A DNA stretch of 64,000 nucleotides. It comes from Metallyticus violacea. Taxonomy: Eukaryota; Arthropoda; Insecta; Mantodea; Metallyticidae. Below the pieces are notes generated by a model. The model was not told the origin of the DNA. It ran no database searches and worked only from the letters and a program-made list of their open reading frames with translations. The position numbers and the translations under genes were made by a program. The stretch's first letter is position 1; every line of letters starts with the position of its first letter. Shown piece after piece: positions 23,578 to 35,775 of this stretch. The DNA lies in contig CM060831.1 of NCBI GenBank assembly GCA_030762175.1, forward strand, positions 140,648,501-140,712,500, written 5' to 3'.

Positions 23578-24140
23578 ATAGAATAAGAATAAAAATAATA
23601 TATATTTGAAATTCGCGCACAGATTATTAACTATTTGTATAAAATGTTATACTTATGCCTATTCAGAAACCGTGAGGATGAAATAGACAAAAGTCGACTA
23701 TTACAATCGCTACCGTTCGATTTACTAATACCAACTGAGAAAAACAAAACAGAGAAAATATTTTACTATCTGAACAATGTGTTTATTAAGCTTTATGGTT
23801 GCTTAGGCAGATATTGGTATATGATCTACAAAATGATTTCAGACTGTTTGGTTAATACGCAAAAACAAGTGCTTGTTGAGTAAATACACATTAAGTTAAA
23901 TTTACAAATACTGAAAACACAATCAGCAGTCAGTGATGCGTGCTCAGGAATTATATAGTCGAGATATAAAGTTGGCTATACTGACCACAAGACAAACGCA
24001 TGTCGCGTGATAAAATGAATTTGATATTTTTTTTCCATAATTTTACTGTGATATGCAACTGTGATTGGCCAAAATTCAAAAGTTTGTTTCGTTTCATTGG
24101 TCGACTTTAAGATGACGTCACAAATGTTAAACAGTCAATG
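23578..24140 (+). repeat. Repeat F, copy 1, with a partly conserved frame
   Basis: Matches 30305-30848 in reverse complement, from tagaataagaataaaa at one end through a coding-looking part to caaaattcaaaagtttgttt at the other. A frame at 23644-23883 encodes 79 residues, with TEKNKTEK in the middle and GCLGRY and YKMISDCL near its end. In the other copy the second half is conserved in protein with different codons, and ends at a different stop codon (TAA here, TGA there). No family is recognised. Confidence 0.65.
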
Positions 24141-26451
24141 CAAAATTAGTCAGATATTTGAATTAATGGGCATTTCTACCTGCTGGCGGAAAATCCTAAA
24201 ACTCGGCGAAGTGATAGTTATGAGATTATGCTAATATCTAAGTGTTTAATGCCCATTTTCAATCAGGCATATCATAGGCTAAGGTTTGTTTGTTAACGAG
24301 ACTAAAATATATTTTAAAATATTCATCCGTGTATATCTTTTTTCTATACAAATAGTTAAAATAATAAGACAATAAATTATATTTTTACTCATAATTTTAT
24401 ATTTTATTTTGAAACCTTTAGCTTAACACAAAACGTACGTTTTATTTAAATTTTTTTATACTTTTTGACAAATCACAATGTAAAAAGACACTCTTTGTAT
24501 ACGTTTAATAAATATTTTGAACAGTGCACATTCATTTTGACGTTTTTCTAGCTTTCTGGGTAGCAATTTATAGTGGAAAATTATAAATATTATTATATTA
24601 ATTTAATCTCTTATGCCCTACCTACGTCCTGGCTATTTTATGAACCAATTATTCGTTAATAGTTACATAGAAAGCAAATAGATATTTGTTAAATATATTA
24701 AGTACGTATTCGGACAGAACAGCGTTTAAAGCTCCTTTTATGTTAAAATAGGATTCAGAACAAAGTTATTAGACGGGTAGTAGATTAAGTGTTTTGCTAG
24801 TAGACCACAATATTTCTGGCCATTGCATTCACTGTTACGGATACTTTTTTCTTTAAACGGAATGTCTTACCAACTCTGCCATTAAATAAGATCCTGAAAT
24901 ATAAAAACGCGAGGTATTTACTCTTAAATACAGCTGTCCAGTACGATGGGATTTAGCTTGCCGTCTGATTTACATTAGGTAGCGGAATCCAGTTTACCGA
25001 TTGGTTTCCCAGCGCTTCACACGCGCATAACCTGCCTAACGGAACCTTTGACCAGCTCAATGCGTAAAGGAAGCGACACTGAGCCCTTTAGTGGCATGGC
25101 CTCCCATCTGCGTAAACACGCCCGCCACTCTGGTACCGACCTACTCTCCTTTTACCGTTCTATTGCAGGTTCGTGTCAACAGTATTTAAATATCACTGTG
25201 TTAAAACTACGCTTGGGGGGGGGGGGATAGTAACATAATGGATTCTGGAAGGAAAATTAAATTTATGACATCTAAATGGTAGTAAATATTACGTCATTTA
25301 TTTAGAATATAATAATTATTACTACTGTTTGAAGTGCTGCAGATGTTATGTATTTTCTGATACTAAAGTGGCTTCATATTAAGGAAAACAAGTTTAATCT
25401 TGTAATTTAATTTATTTTTCGACGCAGTTCCCTGGAGAACTTGCTCCAACATTTCTTCAGGCTCCTGATTCCCTCTTGGAAGTTGGTCTTAGACCCTCAG
25501 AATACTTCTTTACTTCCTGTATGCCTTTGATCTGTCGATTTGTCCTGAGCGACTGGGCTTAAGTGAAACGGCGTATTGTCATGGCCTTGTTTTTGGACAT
25601 TTCAGGACGTTTTTCTGCGATCGCTGTTTTCAGTATCTCTAAGAGTGTGGCATAGTATTCTCGAGTAATGATTATCCACTTTTCCAAGTAGTGAAGAGAA
25701 TAGTTTTGCAAAATAAAAATAAACCAGTTCAGTTATCTCACTTAACTCGGAGCCTCTGGTAACTCGCGTATTTTCACTCAGTGACAACGAAGACAATATT
25801 ATGAACTTTCTTTACATGGTTTCTGGCCTTTCACAGTCAATTTTGGAGCTCCAGTACATAATGCGTCTTCGATGCTTTGGTTCTGTCACGCTTGAACTCG
25901 TTTATAAAAAGTAGAACGGTTTCATAGCAACGGCATGGGTCACCCATGTAGGAGAATTCTCTCAGGAATTTCCTTTACTGTTAATTCCCAGAAAAAAAGA
26001 ATTGAATCACATCACTTATTCCAATCTTATTAATTTTTCACTCTTACTTGAAACGCTTGTGTTTAATGAACTGCCAAACATCAGAATGGCCTGTGACAAT
26101 GGAGTATTTATATATTGAAAGCAAAGTTTATGACCACATAAACATATTAACGGTAGACTTTATTAGTGTGATAACCAAGCTGATTATATGCTCGTATTTA
26201 TTCGTAATCTCTAACAATCGCTAAGCTTTCTCTTTAGGTGAATAATACCTGCCTACCATACCTTTTGTGCATAAGCAATTAGGAAATGACACCCATTAGC
26301 CAGGGACAAAAATCAGTTCCATAATGTGTTCATGTTTGTATTGATAGGTCAGAATAACTGATTATTTCATAATGAAAGAACAGAAAAATGAATCGCAACT
26401 GATGGCATATAAAATGGGTAAGAAAATAAAAAGTTTAAGGTGAGTAAATCT
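24141..26451. other. No supported gene
   Basis: Intergenic; includes a 12-13 nt G run near 25216. Short frames at 25048-25230 and 25602-25796 have no recognisable domain. Confidence 0.5.
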
Positions 26452-26722
26452 GAGGGTAGGTCCATAAGTTTCCGGCCTCGCCGATAAGGGTTATCGCCTT
26501 CACTCAATTCTTATCTGTTGAGTAAATAATTGCAGATGTAACTTCCACTCCGTTGTGTTCAGTTGTTCAGATATAGTTGCATAAAGAAGACTATGTGTAG
26601 AAGATGGTGACATACTCAAAATGAGTATCGAGCTGTTATTAAGTTCTTCACAAAAGAAGCGCTTACTGCAAATGGAATTAAACAGTGATTGAACGGTGTA
26701 TATGGGGAAACATCCCCTTCAT
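26452..26722 (+). pseudogene. Mariner 5' fragment with TIR
   Basis: Begins with the terminal repeat gagggtaggtccataagttt then ccggcct, the same end as the element at 50470-51706. It continues into the untranslated leader and the first codons of the transposase (a frame reading EYRAVIKFFTKEALTANGI). The copy stops at the edge of SINE A copy 3, so it is truncated. Confidence 0.85.
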
Positions 26723-26726
26723 GTTC

Positions 26727-26884
26727 TACCGTAAATGTACGACATGGGACCCACGACTTTACTTCCCTTCCGAAGGAAGCCATACTTACGAGTTTTAAGC
26801 CTGAGAAAATTCATCGACCCTGGCCGGGATTGAACCAGAGATCTTTAGGAGGTAAGTAGAACCACTAGACCTCCATGACCGACG
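26727..26884 (-). mobile_element. SINE A, copy 3 (3' truncated)
   Basis: Reverse-oriented half element with head at the right (accactagacctccatgacc) and the gtaaatgtacgacatgggac block at the left. The 3' half beyond the conserved cgtacattta block is missing, and the break abuts the mariner fragment. Confidence 0.85.
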
Positions 26885-27208
26885 CGAACCCATATGCATT
26901 TTTATAATATATCAATATTATATATTGAACGTGGCCTATGCGTTCTAGTTTTTCAATATGTTGATTTTCTCTATAGGGTTTACTTTCTCCTATTCTTGTG
27001 AAACCTTTAATGTCTCCATCCCCTAAATATTTCAACTGCATGACAGAGAGCTCGGAAGGGGGCGTGGCTACTAAACGGGCCCATCTTAGAAATTATTAAA
27101 TTTGGAGCATTAAACATTCAAATTTACATTGCATCTTTTGTATGATATTTATTTAAGATATTAGAGATGCAAAAATCTCAATTTTGATATTTGGATCCAA
27201 TTTCCACT
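26885..27208. other. No supported gene
   Basis: About 320 bp of AT-rich spacer between two oppositely oriented SINE A copies; nothing recognisable. Confidence 0.5.
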
Positions 27209-27492
27209 GAGTCGTGGTCTAGTGGTAACCATACTTGTCTCGTAAACCCAAGGTTGCGGGTTCAATCTCGGCCAGCATCGATGGATATTTTCAGGAGTAA
27301 AAAATCTAAGTATGGCTGGCTACCTTCGGAACTAAAGTCATGAATCCCGTGCCATAGATTTACGGCACGAAAAAGAACCTCAAGCCTGAAAGTAGAGGCC
27401 TCTGAACAAAATTTACCGGCCGTTTCATGCCCTCAATTGAATGGGACTCTGATGACCTTGATGTTAAAGAGCGTGCGTAAATCAACCAAAAA
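27209..27492 (+). mobile_element. SINE A, copy 4
   Basis: Head gtcgtggtctagtggtaacc, B box cgggttcaatctcggcc, body gcacgaaaaagaacctcaag, tail gatgttaaagagcgtgcgta. The body is intact although point-substituted. Confidence 0.9.
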
Positions 27493-30304
27493 GTTTCCCC
27501 TGGGTTATCGCCTTAAATATCTTTAAGATTAGGCAGGAATTGCAGAAACCTCTGAAGATACTTCTAGCAACGTAGGCATACCAGGAACTAACCAGGCTGT
27601 AAATACAAGAGTAAATCGTAATGAATCCTTAAAAAAGTAAGCTAGCTGCTTTATATGAATTGTACAAATTCACATATATAGGTTATGAGGTAAAATGCCT
27701 ATGTTCATTAGCAGCACCTTTGTGATCTCTTGGAGTGGGTTTTCTTTGACTTCCTTCACCTTATTCCTTGTGAACTAAACAGAACAATTCTTATCGTATG
27801 GTTCTGATAGATCCATTACATTATGCTGCGCTTAAACCGGGTTACACCTCGACTTGACTGGAAGCGTAATTTGCATGCATTGTACTCCAGAGTACAACTG
27901 TTAATATAATTAGCACCGGGTGTTACGTAAATGTGTGCTTCGTGACCCAGTACCTGATCAATGTATTAATAGTACACTGCCGAGCTTCTGAGTCGAGAAT
28001 TCTACAATAGACACGTCTAATAGAATTATTGTAACATAGATAAAAAGTAATAATACAGTAATGGTAGCAATAATGTACCTTTAATTGGTTAGTAATGATA
28101 GAACCTATGGAAACATGGGGACAAATCGACAGTTCAGAATTTTAGCATCCGTGAGTTAGCGGTATTTGTACTCTCTGTACAGGGAATAGTTCTGTCAGAC
28201 CGCTCCCTCTTTCTTTTTCTTTTCAAACGAGTTTGTTAGAAATTGAAAATCATCGGCCCAGAGCCCTAGTAATGGAATCAAAGTAGGTTTATGTTTTGTT
28301 TCCTTGTTAGTGCAAGAATAAACCAAGTTATTATTTTTTTCACTGATATTGCAGAATACTTTAAAAAAATATTTTTACGAAAAAAATGTGGTTACTTTTA
28401 GAAAGGCGCAGTTAAGTTGGTCATACAGAACGACTGAAATTCTTATATTACTATAAAGTGTGGTTTTTTTTTAACTAAATTTAATTTGGCTTACAAGCAG
28501 TTACCACCGAAAGACAAATAAAACGTACGCTATAGTCGAACAGCTAAAAGAAATGAGCGCTATTGAAGTTCGTATCCTCTCCTTTCTCTTTTTATTTGTT
28601 ATTTTTTCAAGTAAAAATAATGATTAGTACATGGGTGATAATGCAGCTTCCAATTACAAATATTTATTTGATTTTAAATCATTTATACTCACACACACAT
28701 ACAGATAAAACGTAAAATAATGTTTGTTTATAAAATAAATAGGGTTGTAATTATTTTTAAATGATACAAATGTCATTTATATTTTATTTTTAGTTTTTTA
28801 CTTTAGAATATTTATTAATAAGGCATTTTTTGAAAACGATAATTAGTTTACGTTTGTATATTTCAGCATAAATGCCTTAAAATGCAAATATATGTTGTCC
28901 ATTAAAATATATATTATTTTCCTATGTTAAACATGACTTTTACCTTAAAAATTTAACAATAACAAATCCAAGGATGACCAGATTGGAACCTGTGTAGTTT
29001 TTGTTTAGATACGTCTTTTTGTCCGCTCAATCAGAGCAGATGTCCCGAACAAACTCATCTCCTGTTTATCGTAGAACTTGAACGTGAACTGCAGGCGCAG
29101 CATTGTGAACCCAGCGTTAGCAAATGCTTCCGATGTTTACCGACACGAACACAGTTGATTATGTTTTTCTGCGAGTGTATAGCAATTCTAAAACTGCAGG
29201 TAGCTCTTTTGCAGCATTGAAATAGGCGGGCTTTTAAGGAAAAGAAAACTCTTTTCCGTCCGTTTAAGGCGTGAAATCTGCTTGAAGATTTAAATTCTAA
29301 AAATGAAACTAAACTGTTTCTGCATCTTATAGATGTTAGTGGTGCTTTGCAACAGTTAACAAAATTGCACAAGTTGATAGTGTTCGTGTTAGTATAGCGT
29401 CAAATGAACAATTTTTGTCAACACCAAAAAGAATTAATACTTCCTTACGGACGCTCTGCATGAAGACGTACTTTCCAGACTTCTGGGTAGTGTATACATT
29501 TAGAACTATTAAAGCCAGACTTCTACGACAGAGTGATTCGCAATTTTGTCACATAACAATGAAAAATGGAATTCATTTTAAACGAATTAACGCATTGTTT
29601 CAGAATTATTTTATTACTATTTTTTCATATTTTTTTTACCGATGTTTATATTTCTTTATATCCAAAATTAAATACTTTACAGATGTTCCTCATTTATTTG
29701 ACAATTAAAATTTTCATTGTTTTACATTTTATTTTTCGTTTCTACGAGATATCAGCTATTAAAATGAAAATTGGTGTCGCTAATATTTAAACTTGTTCTT
29801 TAATATAAATTAGAAAGTATTAGTATTTTTACGTAGTTGAAACTTTTAATTTTTAAAAACATCTATACTTGAATTTGCATATAGGTGTATACAGGACTAT
29901 TCCCAAGCTTTTGAATTTTTCTTAAATGTTTTTATTGTAAAAGTAACATTTAAATCTATACAACTGAACTCTAATAGTAAAATGTGTACAGTGCAAATAT
30001 AGGAAAGCTTTTTTCTGATATTTAAATTTTAATCACACCTTTTCCTGTGTCATATTTATTATTTTTTTAATTAATGAAGAAAAGACTGCGGTATAAATAG
30101 TTAATCGCAATGTGTTCATGTATAACTCTGCCAATTTTGTAGGAATTGGAAATATTATTTCACAAACATGAAAATGAAATTTTATTTTAAATTTATTTGC
30201 TAAATTAAAAAAAAATCCGCATATCTACTTAAGTATGGATTAGTTCCTCTGTCACTGATTTTAGCTTTATCTTTGCTACAACCATCTTTAATTTTCCGGT
30301 TGTC
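27493..30304. other. AT-rich intergenic sequence, no supported gene
   Basis: Mostly very AT-rich. The frames at 29055-29372 (minus) and 29415-29790 (plus) have no recognised motif. Confidence 0.5.
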
Positions 30305-30848
30305 TTTAATATTTCATTTATATAACGCCATCATAAAATCAATCACTGAAATTAAACAAAAGTTTGAATTTTGACCTATAGCAGTAACATTATCGTAACT
30401 TTTTATCAAATCCCTTTTATCACGCGAAGTGCATTGGTTTTGTGGTCAGTATAGCCAACTCTATATCCCCACTATATAATTCCTGAGCATGCAGCACTGA
30501 CCACTGTTCTGCGTTTTTAGTAATTGTACATTTAACTAACTTAATGTGTATTCACTCAAACAATAATTGTTTTTGGTATTCAGTCAAACAGTCTGAAATC
30601 ATTTTGTAAGTTATGTTAAAATATCTGCCTAAACAACCATGAATCTTAATAAACACGTTGTTCAGAATAGTAAACTGTTTTTTCTGTTTTGTTTTTCTCA
30701 GTTGGTATTAGTAAATTGAATGGTAGCAATTGCAATAGTCGACTTTCATCTTCTTAAATCCCACGGTTTTTATATTGTTAGGCATTCATAAATAAGTTTT
30801 AACATTCTGTGCGCGAATTTCAAATGTATTACTTTTATTCTTATTCTA
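30305..30848 (-). repeat. Repeat F, copy 2 (inverted)
   Basis: Reverse complement of 23578-24140. On the minus strand it keeps the segment coding GCLGRY and YKMISDCL, followed by a TGA stop, while the first half is interrupted by frameshifts. Confidence 0.65.
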
Positions 30849-31528
30849 TTGATCTTGAAACATGGGTAATGTGAATCCGAATAGAATGGGGCATGCAAAA
30901 ATTAATGCAAAAATTTAATTAAGATAAACGATTATAAACATGTAAAAAATCGTTCGATGATTTCACATTCGGATGAAAAAGTCTTCCTTCAAAGAGTTAG
31001 GGAGCAGCCTTTAGTCGCTGGTTGCTAGACCTGGAGACTGAACAGGATGTTCCAATAGTTTAAATTCTTCTGTTCCAATTGCAGCATTAAAGCATACCTC
31101 ATCTCAGTATTCCGTAATATTCCTATTTGACTGTATGTATATAAATATTTGTTATTGTACTTCCCCTTTGCAAATGACCATAATAAACTTTTACCTCTGA
31201 GATAAAGGCTGCAAGAGGTTGTACCTTACATAAGACAAACACACATCCTGTGGAAGAAATGAAATACAATATTCGCCTGAAAATAGTCGGCATTATCAGC
31301 TAAAGCCAGTAATAAATAGTTTTTTTTAAAGATGAGCAAAATATAGATGAACAACGACTGTGGGCAGTTTCAACGCCATCTTTCGTAAAGTTGTAACAGT
31401 GAAGTAAACTTTTGTATGCTTCTGTCAGCGCCACTCTTCTACAATTGCAAACGACAACGAACGGCCGCTCTCTCCTATAACCCAAATACCACAAATTGGT
31501 TCATAGTTCATTGATACGCTCTGTACAA
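30849..31528. other. No supported gene
   Basis: Spacer with no recognisable coding or repeat signal; short frames only. Confidence 0.45.
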
Positions 31529-31856
31529 GACCGACTACCTTTATCAGACCCCAATATGGAAAGATAATGGCGGCCAAAGTCGCCTGCTACTGTCAATATT
31601 TCTATGGCTAAAATAAGCAATTGTTTACAAACAATATTTCTCACATATAAAAGAAATATAAAATAGTATGTGTTATAAACTTCTTCACAGGTAGCCACAA
31701 ATCTTTATAAAATACACCAACTTCCAAATTGCTGGACAGTTGAAAATTAACCGACATAGAACAGCATTATATTTATCATCGTCTATTTTAATGAAAAGGA
31801 CAGTCTTCCTTGGGACTAACTATAAATGGTTGTACCTGTCTTGTCTTAACCTCACT

Positions 31857-31985
31857 TGCAAAGGAGTCAAAACATAATATCCTTCTCACACCATTCATTA
31901 AAACTCTCTTCGTCTTGCTCCAAAACCCGTTTCATATCTTCTTCCGAATCTTTACTTTCATTGCTAATCCTCGCTATCACATATG
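31857..31985 (-). pseudogene. THAP-associated coding fragment, copy L2
   Basis: Minus-strand reading gives YVIARISNESKDSEEDMKR followed by SFNEWCEKDIM; a one-base shift after ATTATG then restores DSFASEV. It is co-linear with the plus-strand copy at 40531-40690 and with the minus-strand copy at 32371-32527. Confidence 0.55.
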
Positions 31986-32370
31986 CTGATATATTAAGAA
32001 TAGCTGCACAAGGAAAATATCCTCCCTAGGCACTGCGAAATGTTTGATCCACACTACAGTTTCATATTAACTTTAAAATTTGTATGGTGTAAACTGTTTA
32101 TCCACTCCTGCTTTAATTACTGCTATTTAGGAAATGTAAATGCAGTATTATGCGAAGCACTGCTATGATTAAGACATACAAGAGCACTAAACACTTTCTA
32201 TTATACAAATTCACCAAATCAATATTAACGTAATAGAAAACTAAAGAACTAATACGCTACAGTTTATTTACTTCCAACACTAAACCACTGTAATAAACCA
32301 GGTAACTGCAACAAAACGAATAAACAAACCAATATGTTAATAGCAGCTACATGACCGACTCACTACGGAT

Positions 32371-32527
32371 GCTGTCTGGGCATAACCTCAATTGCAAACG
32401 AGTCGAAACATCTTTTAACATCCTGCTCACGCTATTCATTAAAACTCTCATTATTTCGATCCAAAACCCGCTTTATACTTTCTTTCGAATCTTTTCTTTC
32501 ATTGCCAACCCACACTGTCACATACCA
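32371..32527 (-). pseudogene. THAP-associated coding fragment, copy L3
   Basis: Minus-strand reading gives WYVTVWVGNERKDSKESIKR, then ESFNE, a stop replacing the Trp, and REQDVKRCFDSFAIEVM. The stop and substitutions show the copy is not functional. Confidence 0.55.
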
Positions 32528-32983
32528 TGGTAGATTAGGGGAAATTGCAGGAAAATGCCCTTACTAACCACAAGTTTTGGTACGACATGCTTAATATATA
32601 CTACAGTTTTTCATTGACCTCAAAATTTGCACATTGTATACTCTTGATCCTCTACTCCTTTAATTACTGCTATTTATAAAATGTAAATACGGTTTTATGC
32701 GGTGCATTGCCATAATTAAGATATACAAGAGCAACCCATGTTGTACTAACACTTTCTATTAAGCAAGCTTGTGGTGTGATGATGCGAAATCCAATAATAA
32801 TATACCAAAAACAAATTAGTAACATGCTACTGTTGATCTACTTCTAACTATAAATCACTATAGTAAACCCAATAACTGCAATGAACCAAATTAACAAAGC
32901 CGTGTAACTAACAGCAACGGACCATATTTTCCACATTTTCTATTATCGTTGCCTTCATTGGGGTCTGGTAAATATAGTCGGTC

Positions 32984-34297
32984 ACATGGGCAGATCAAGA
33001 CTTTTAAGTTGTACATCCATGGGGGTGGATTGGCTAAGAGAGATTAATATAATTTGAAAATGTAATAAGTATTCTATTAAACTAAATATAAATAGAAACG
33101 AAAATTGGCAAGTTCAGCCTACGTATTAAAAGCGGTTGTCCTTTAAACTCTCTTGTGTACAACTGAATCAGTAAGATGGAACATTGAATTTTGCTTTGGA
33201 TTCGGCCTAATTGGACACTTCGGCACATGTTTTCGACCCAGAGCTTCCTTATGCTGTTAACATCCATTATATTTCTTTATATATCCCACTCATGTCACAG
33301 CAGATATCAATAGATCGTCTCCTACACAAATGCAGAGGCGTCGTTCCTGGAAAGGAAAAGGCGATATTATTGCTTGAAGCACAAAAAATACGTGTCCTCT
33401 CTGATAACAGAAGAAAACGGATGTGTTACTATCACATTGAACTTTCAAGGCGACTGTATCTTGGGGTGGGTTGAAAGCGAAGGTAAATGAAAATTTCTCG
33501 GAATGAACCAAGAAAAATTCATAAAGTTTTATTTTTCAACATATAGCGAAATGCCGCGCCTTTAGGTTATTAATCTGTCAAAAATACCTTGCTACTTAGT
33601 TTCTTTTCAGCTTTGGGAAGAGATGGATTACTGTTATATCAAATGAAAGGCGTACTGTGGATGCAAATATATATTAAATGATTTTTCGCCATTGCAAGAA
33701 TGCGCGTGGAGATCGGATTTTTTAATGCAATTGTACATACGTAATTGATATATTTTTTCTTCATTTGGTCCAAAAGGTGTATCGTTCATTCCTCAAGATA
33801 AAACTAAACTTCAGTCTTGAGAGTTATTGTACGTTTTTCAGCAGAAATATTCCTGCACTCAGAGAGGAATTGAGAAAGGCGATAAAAACTAGCACACTCT
33901 CATACTCTCTGACAATCAAGCCACTGTTATCAATCCAAATGTAACTTGACAGCAAAGTTTATCTTGCGCTGCTGACATTATCACAGGACGTCTGTGTAGA
34001 TTAGATGGACCACGAGCTATAGGAAATAGCAGGGAATCCATAAGCAGATAAATTGTCCCCTCAAAAAAGAAAGCAAACAGCCCCGTTGTGTATTACTGGC
34101 AATGGCTGTTCAGAAACCATCTGCAGACTGTTGTTACTCTTGTTGATCTTACAAAGAAATCTGGTCTGTAGATTATGTAAGCAGCAAGTTGAAACTGCTT
34201 AAGTGTGTGATCCTGGAAAGTAGAACCTTTCAACAATATGCAGCTTCATTGCTGACAGTACGAAAAATTCTGCCATAGGAGCTAGGAGCTAGGAGCA
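32984..34297. other. No supported gene
   Basis: Intergenic sequence. A plus-strand frame at 33211-33474 overlaps a minus-strand frame (33290-33511) and neither has a domain. Immediately before the array below, the phrase agctaggagc is doubled. Confidence 0.45.
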
Positions 34298-34411
34298 TAC
34301 TACTATTACTACTACCACCACTATTACTACTACTACTACCACTACTACTACAACTACTACTACCACTACTACCACTACTACTATTACTACTACTACTATT
34401 ACTACTACTAT

Positions 34412-34447
<36 letters not shown>

Positions 34448-34774
34448 CACTACTACTACTACTACCACTACTACTACCACTACTACTACTGCTACTATTA
34501 CTACTACTACTACTACTACTACTACCACTACTACTACTACTACCACTACTACTACCACTACTACTACTACTATTACTACTACCACTACTACTACTACTAC
34601 CACTACTATTACCACTACTACTGCTACTACTACTACTACTGCTGCTACTACTACTACTACTGCTGCTGCTACTACTACCACTACTACTTCTACTACTACT
34701 ACTGCTGCTGCTTCTACTACTACTATTACTACTACTATTACTATTACTATTACTACTACTATTACTACTACTAT

Positions 34775-34807
<33 letters not shown>

Positions 34808-34907
34808 CACTACTACTACTACTAATACTACTATTACTGCTATTACTACTACTACTACTACTACTACTACTGCTGCTGCTGCTAGTACTACTACTATACC
34901 ACCACAT

Positions 34908-34976
<69 letters not shown>

Positions 34977-34977
34977 C

Positions 34978-35019
<42 letters not shown>

Positions 35020-35036
35020 ACTGCTACTGCTATTAT
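34298..35036. repeat. Long (ACT)n-type trinucleotide array
   Basis: About 740 bp of ACT units with frequent ATT, ACC and GCT variants, ending in a nearly pure (GCT) run. Apparent poly-Ser and poly-Val frames on the minus strand are products of the repeat, not genes. Confidence 0.97.
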
Positions 35037-35139
35037 TGTTTCAAAATCATGTCACATTCTGTTGCAATAGGACGTTATTCAATCATGAAATACTGAAATC
35101 TGTGAATGTGTAGGCTATGGAAGTCTATCTTCAAAATTA

Positions 35140-35775
35140 GTTGTTATACACCATTCCGGAACATAGTGGCCTCCCAAAGAGAAATTTCAATTGCACTTAT
35201 TACCCTGCAGAGTACTTTACATCTTATGAATGTGCAGGCTATTGAAGGCTCGCATCTGAACACTTCTAGCTGTACGAATGCCGATATTTGCATCTGGAAG
35301 ACGCGATTCCCTGCAGAAGGCGATGTCTTTGAATGGACCTGTGAATCAAGCTTCGCTGTTGGAAAAACACGTTCTGGATCGCTCGCTTCTGCCAATGTTC
35401 TCCAAAGTAAACACGTTCTGTGGCGGGGAATGGTGTGTAGGTTGATTCACCCGAATACATCACATGTTTCCATTGATTGATAGTTAAGCTTTTGTGCTCC
35501 TGGTACCGCTGTGCCCATTTTGCATTCACCTGGACTACAACAGCTGTGGCATGAATGGCTACTCCCTCCGCACTGTTTAAGTAGATACTGATTGGCCTCA
35601 GTAACATTGGTTAGAAGCAACAATTCTGTCTCTGTCAGTTCAGTTTTCCTTTTGCTATTGTGCCTAGGAGAGAATTAGCTCTGTATGCCAGACACACTAC
35701 TCCCATACCTTGTGACTGCAGTCACGGATGCGTCAACAATTTGGGAGTCTGTAAGGTCTAACAGGACAGAACAGC
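35140..35775 (-). pseudogene. Tc1-like transposase remnant
   Basis: The minus-strand frame holds the Tc1 block NAKWAQRYQEHKSLTINQWK followed by HVMYSGESTYTPF, matching the W-T-x-x-x-W-x-x-V-x-(W/F)-S-D-E-S-x-F-x-x-F region around the first catalytic Asp; here the D of SDES is G. Sequence upstream at 35700-35770 resembles the helix-turn-helix part. A separate downstream frame (35144-35395) belongs to the same relic after a shift. Dead copy. Confidence 0.8.

Larger units (their letters stand above)
31529..32983 (-). mobile_element. TIR-bounded element with two THAP-like gene fragments
   Basis: The left end gaccgactacctttatcaga plus ccccaat and the right end (reverse complement) gaccgactatatttaccaga plus ccccaat are inverted repeats; weaker similarity extends to about 70 bp. 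Inside, two head-to-tail copies of a ~550-620 bp unit run on the minus strand (31740-32350 and 32360-32930). Each unit has a leader like that at 40150-40250 and a coding segment with the motif SFNEWCE(K/Q)D(I/V). The THAP-plus-TIR combination points to a P-element-like DNA transposon derivative, but a catalytic domain is not visible. No clear 8-bp target duplication was found. Confidence 0.55.

Noticed and set aside
34230..34979. A 249-codon poly-Ser and a 173-codon poly-Val open frame on the minus strand
   Set aside because: Both are created by the trinucleotide array; homopolymeric composition in each frame, no other protein feature.
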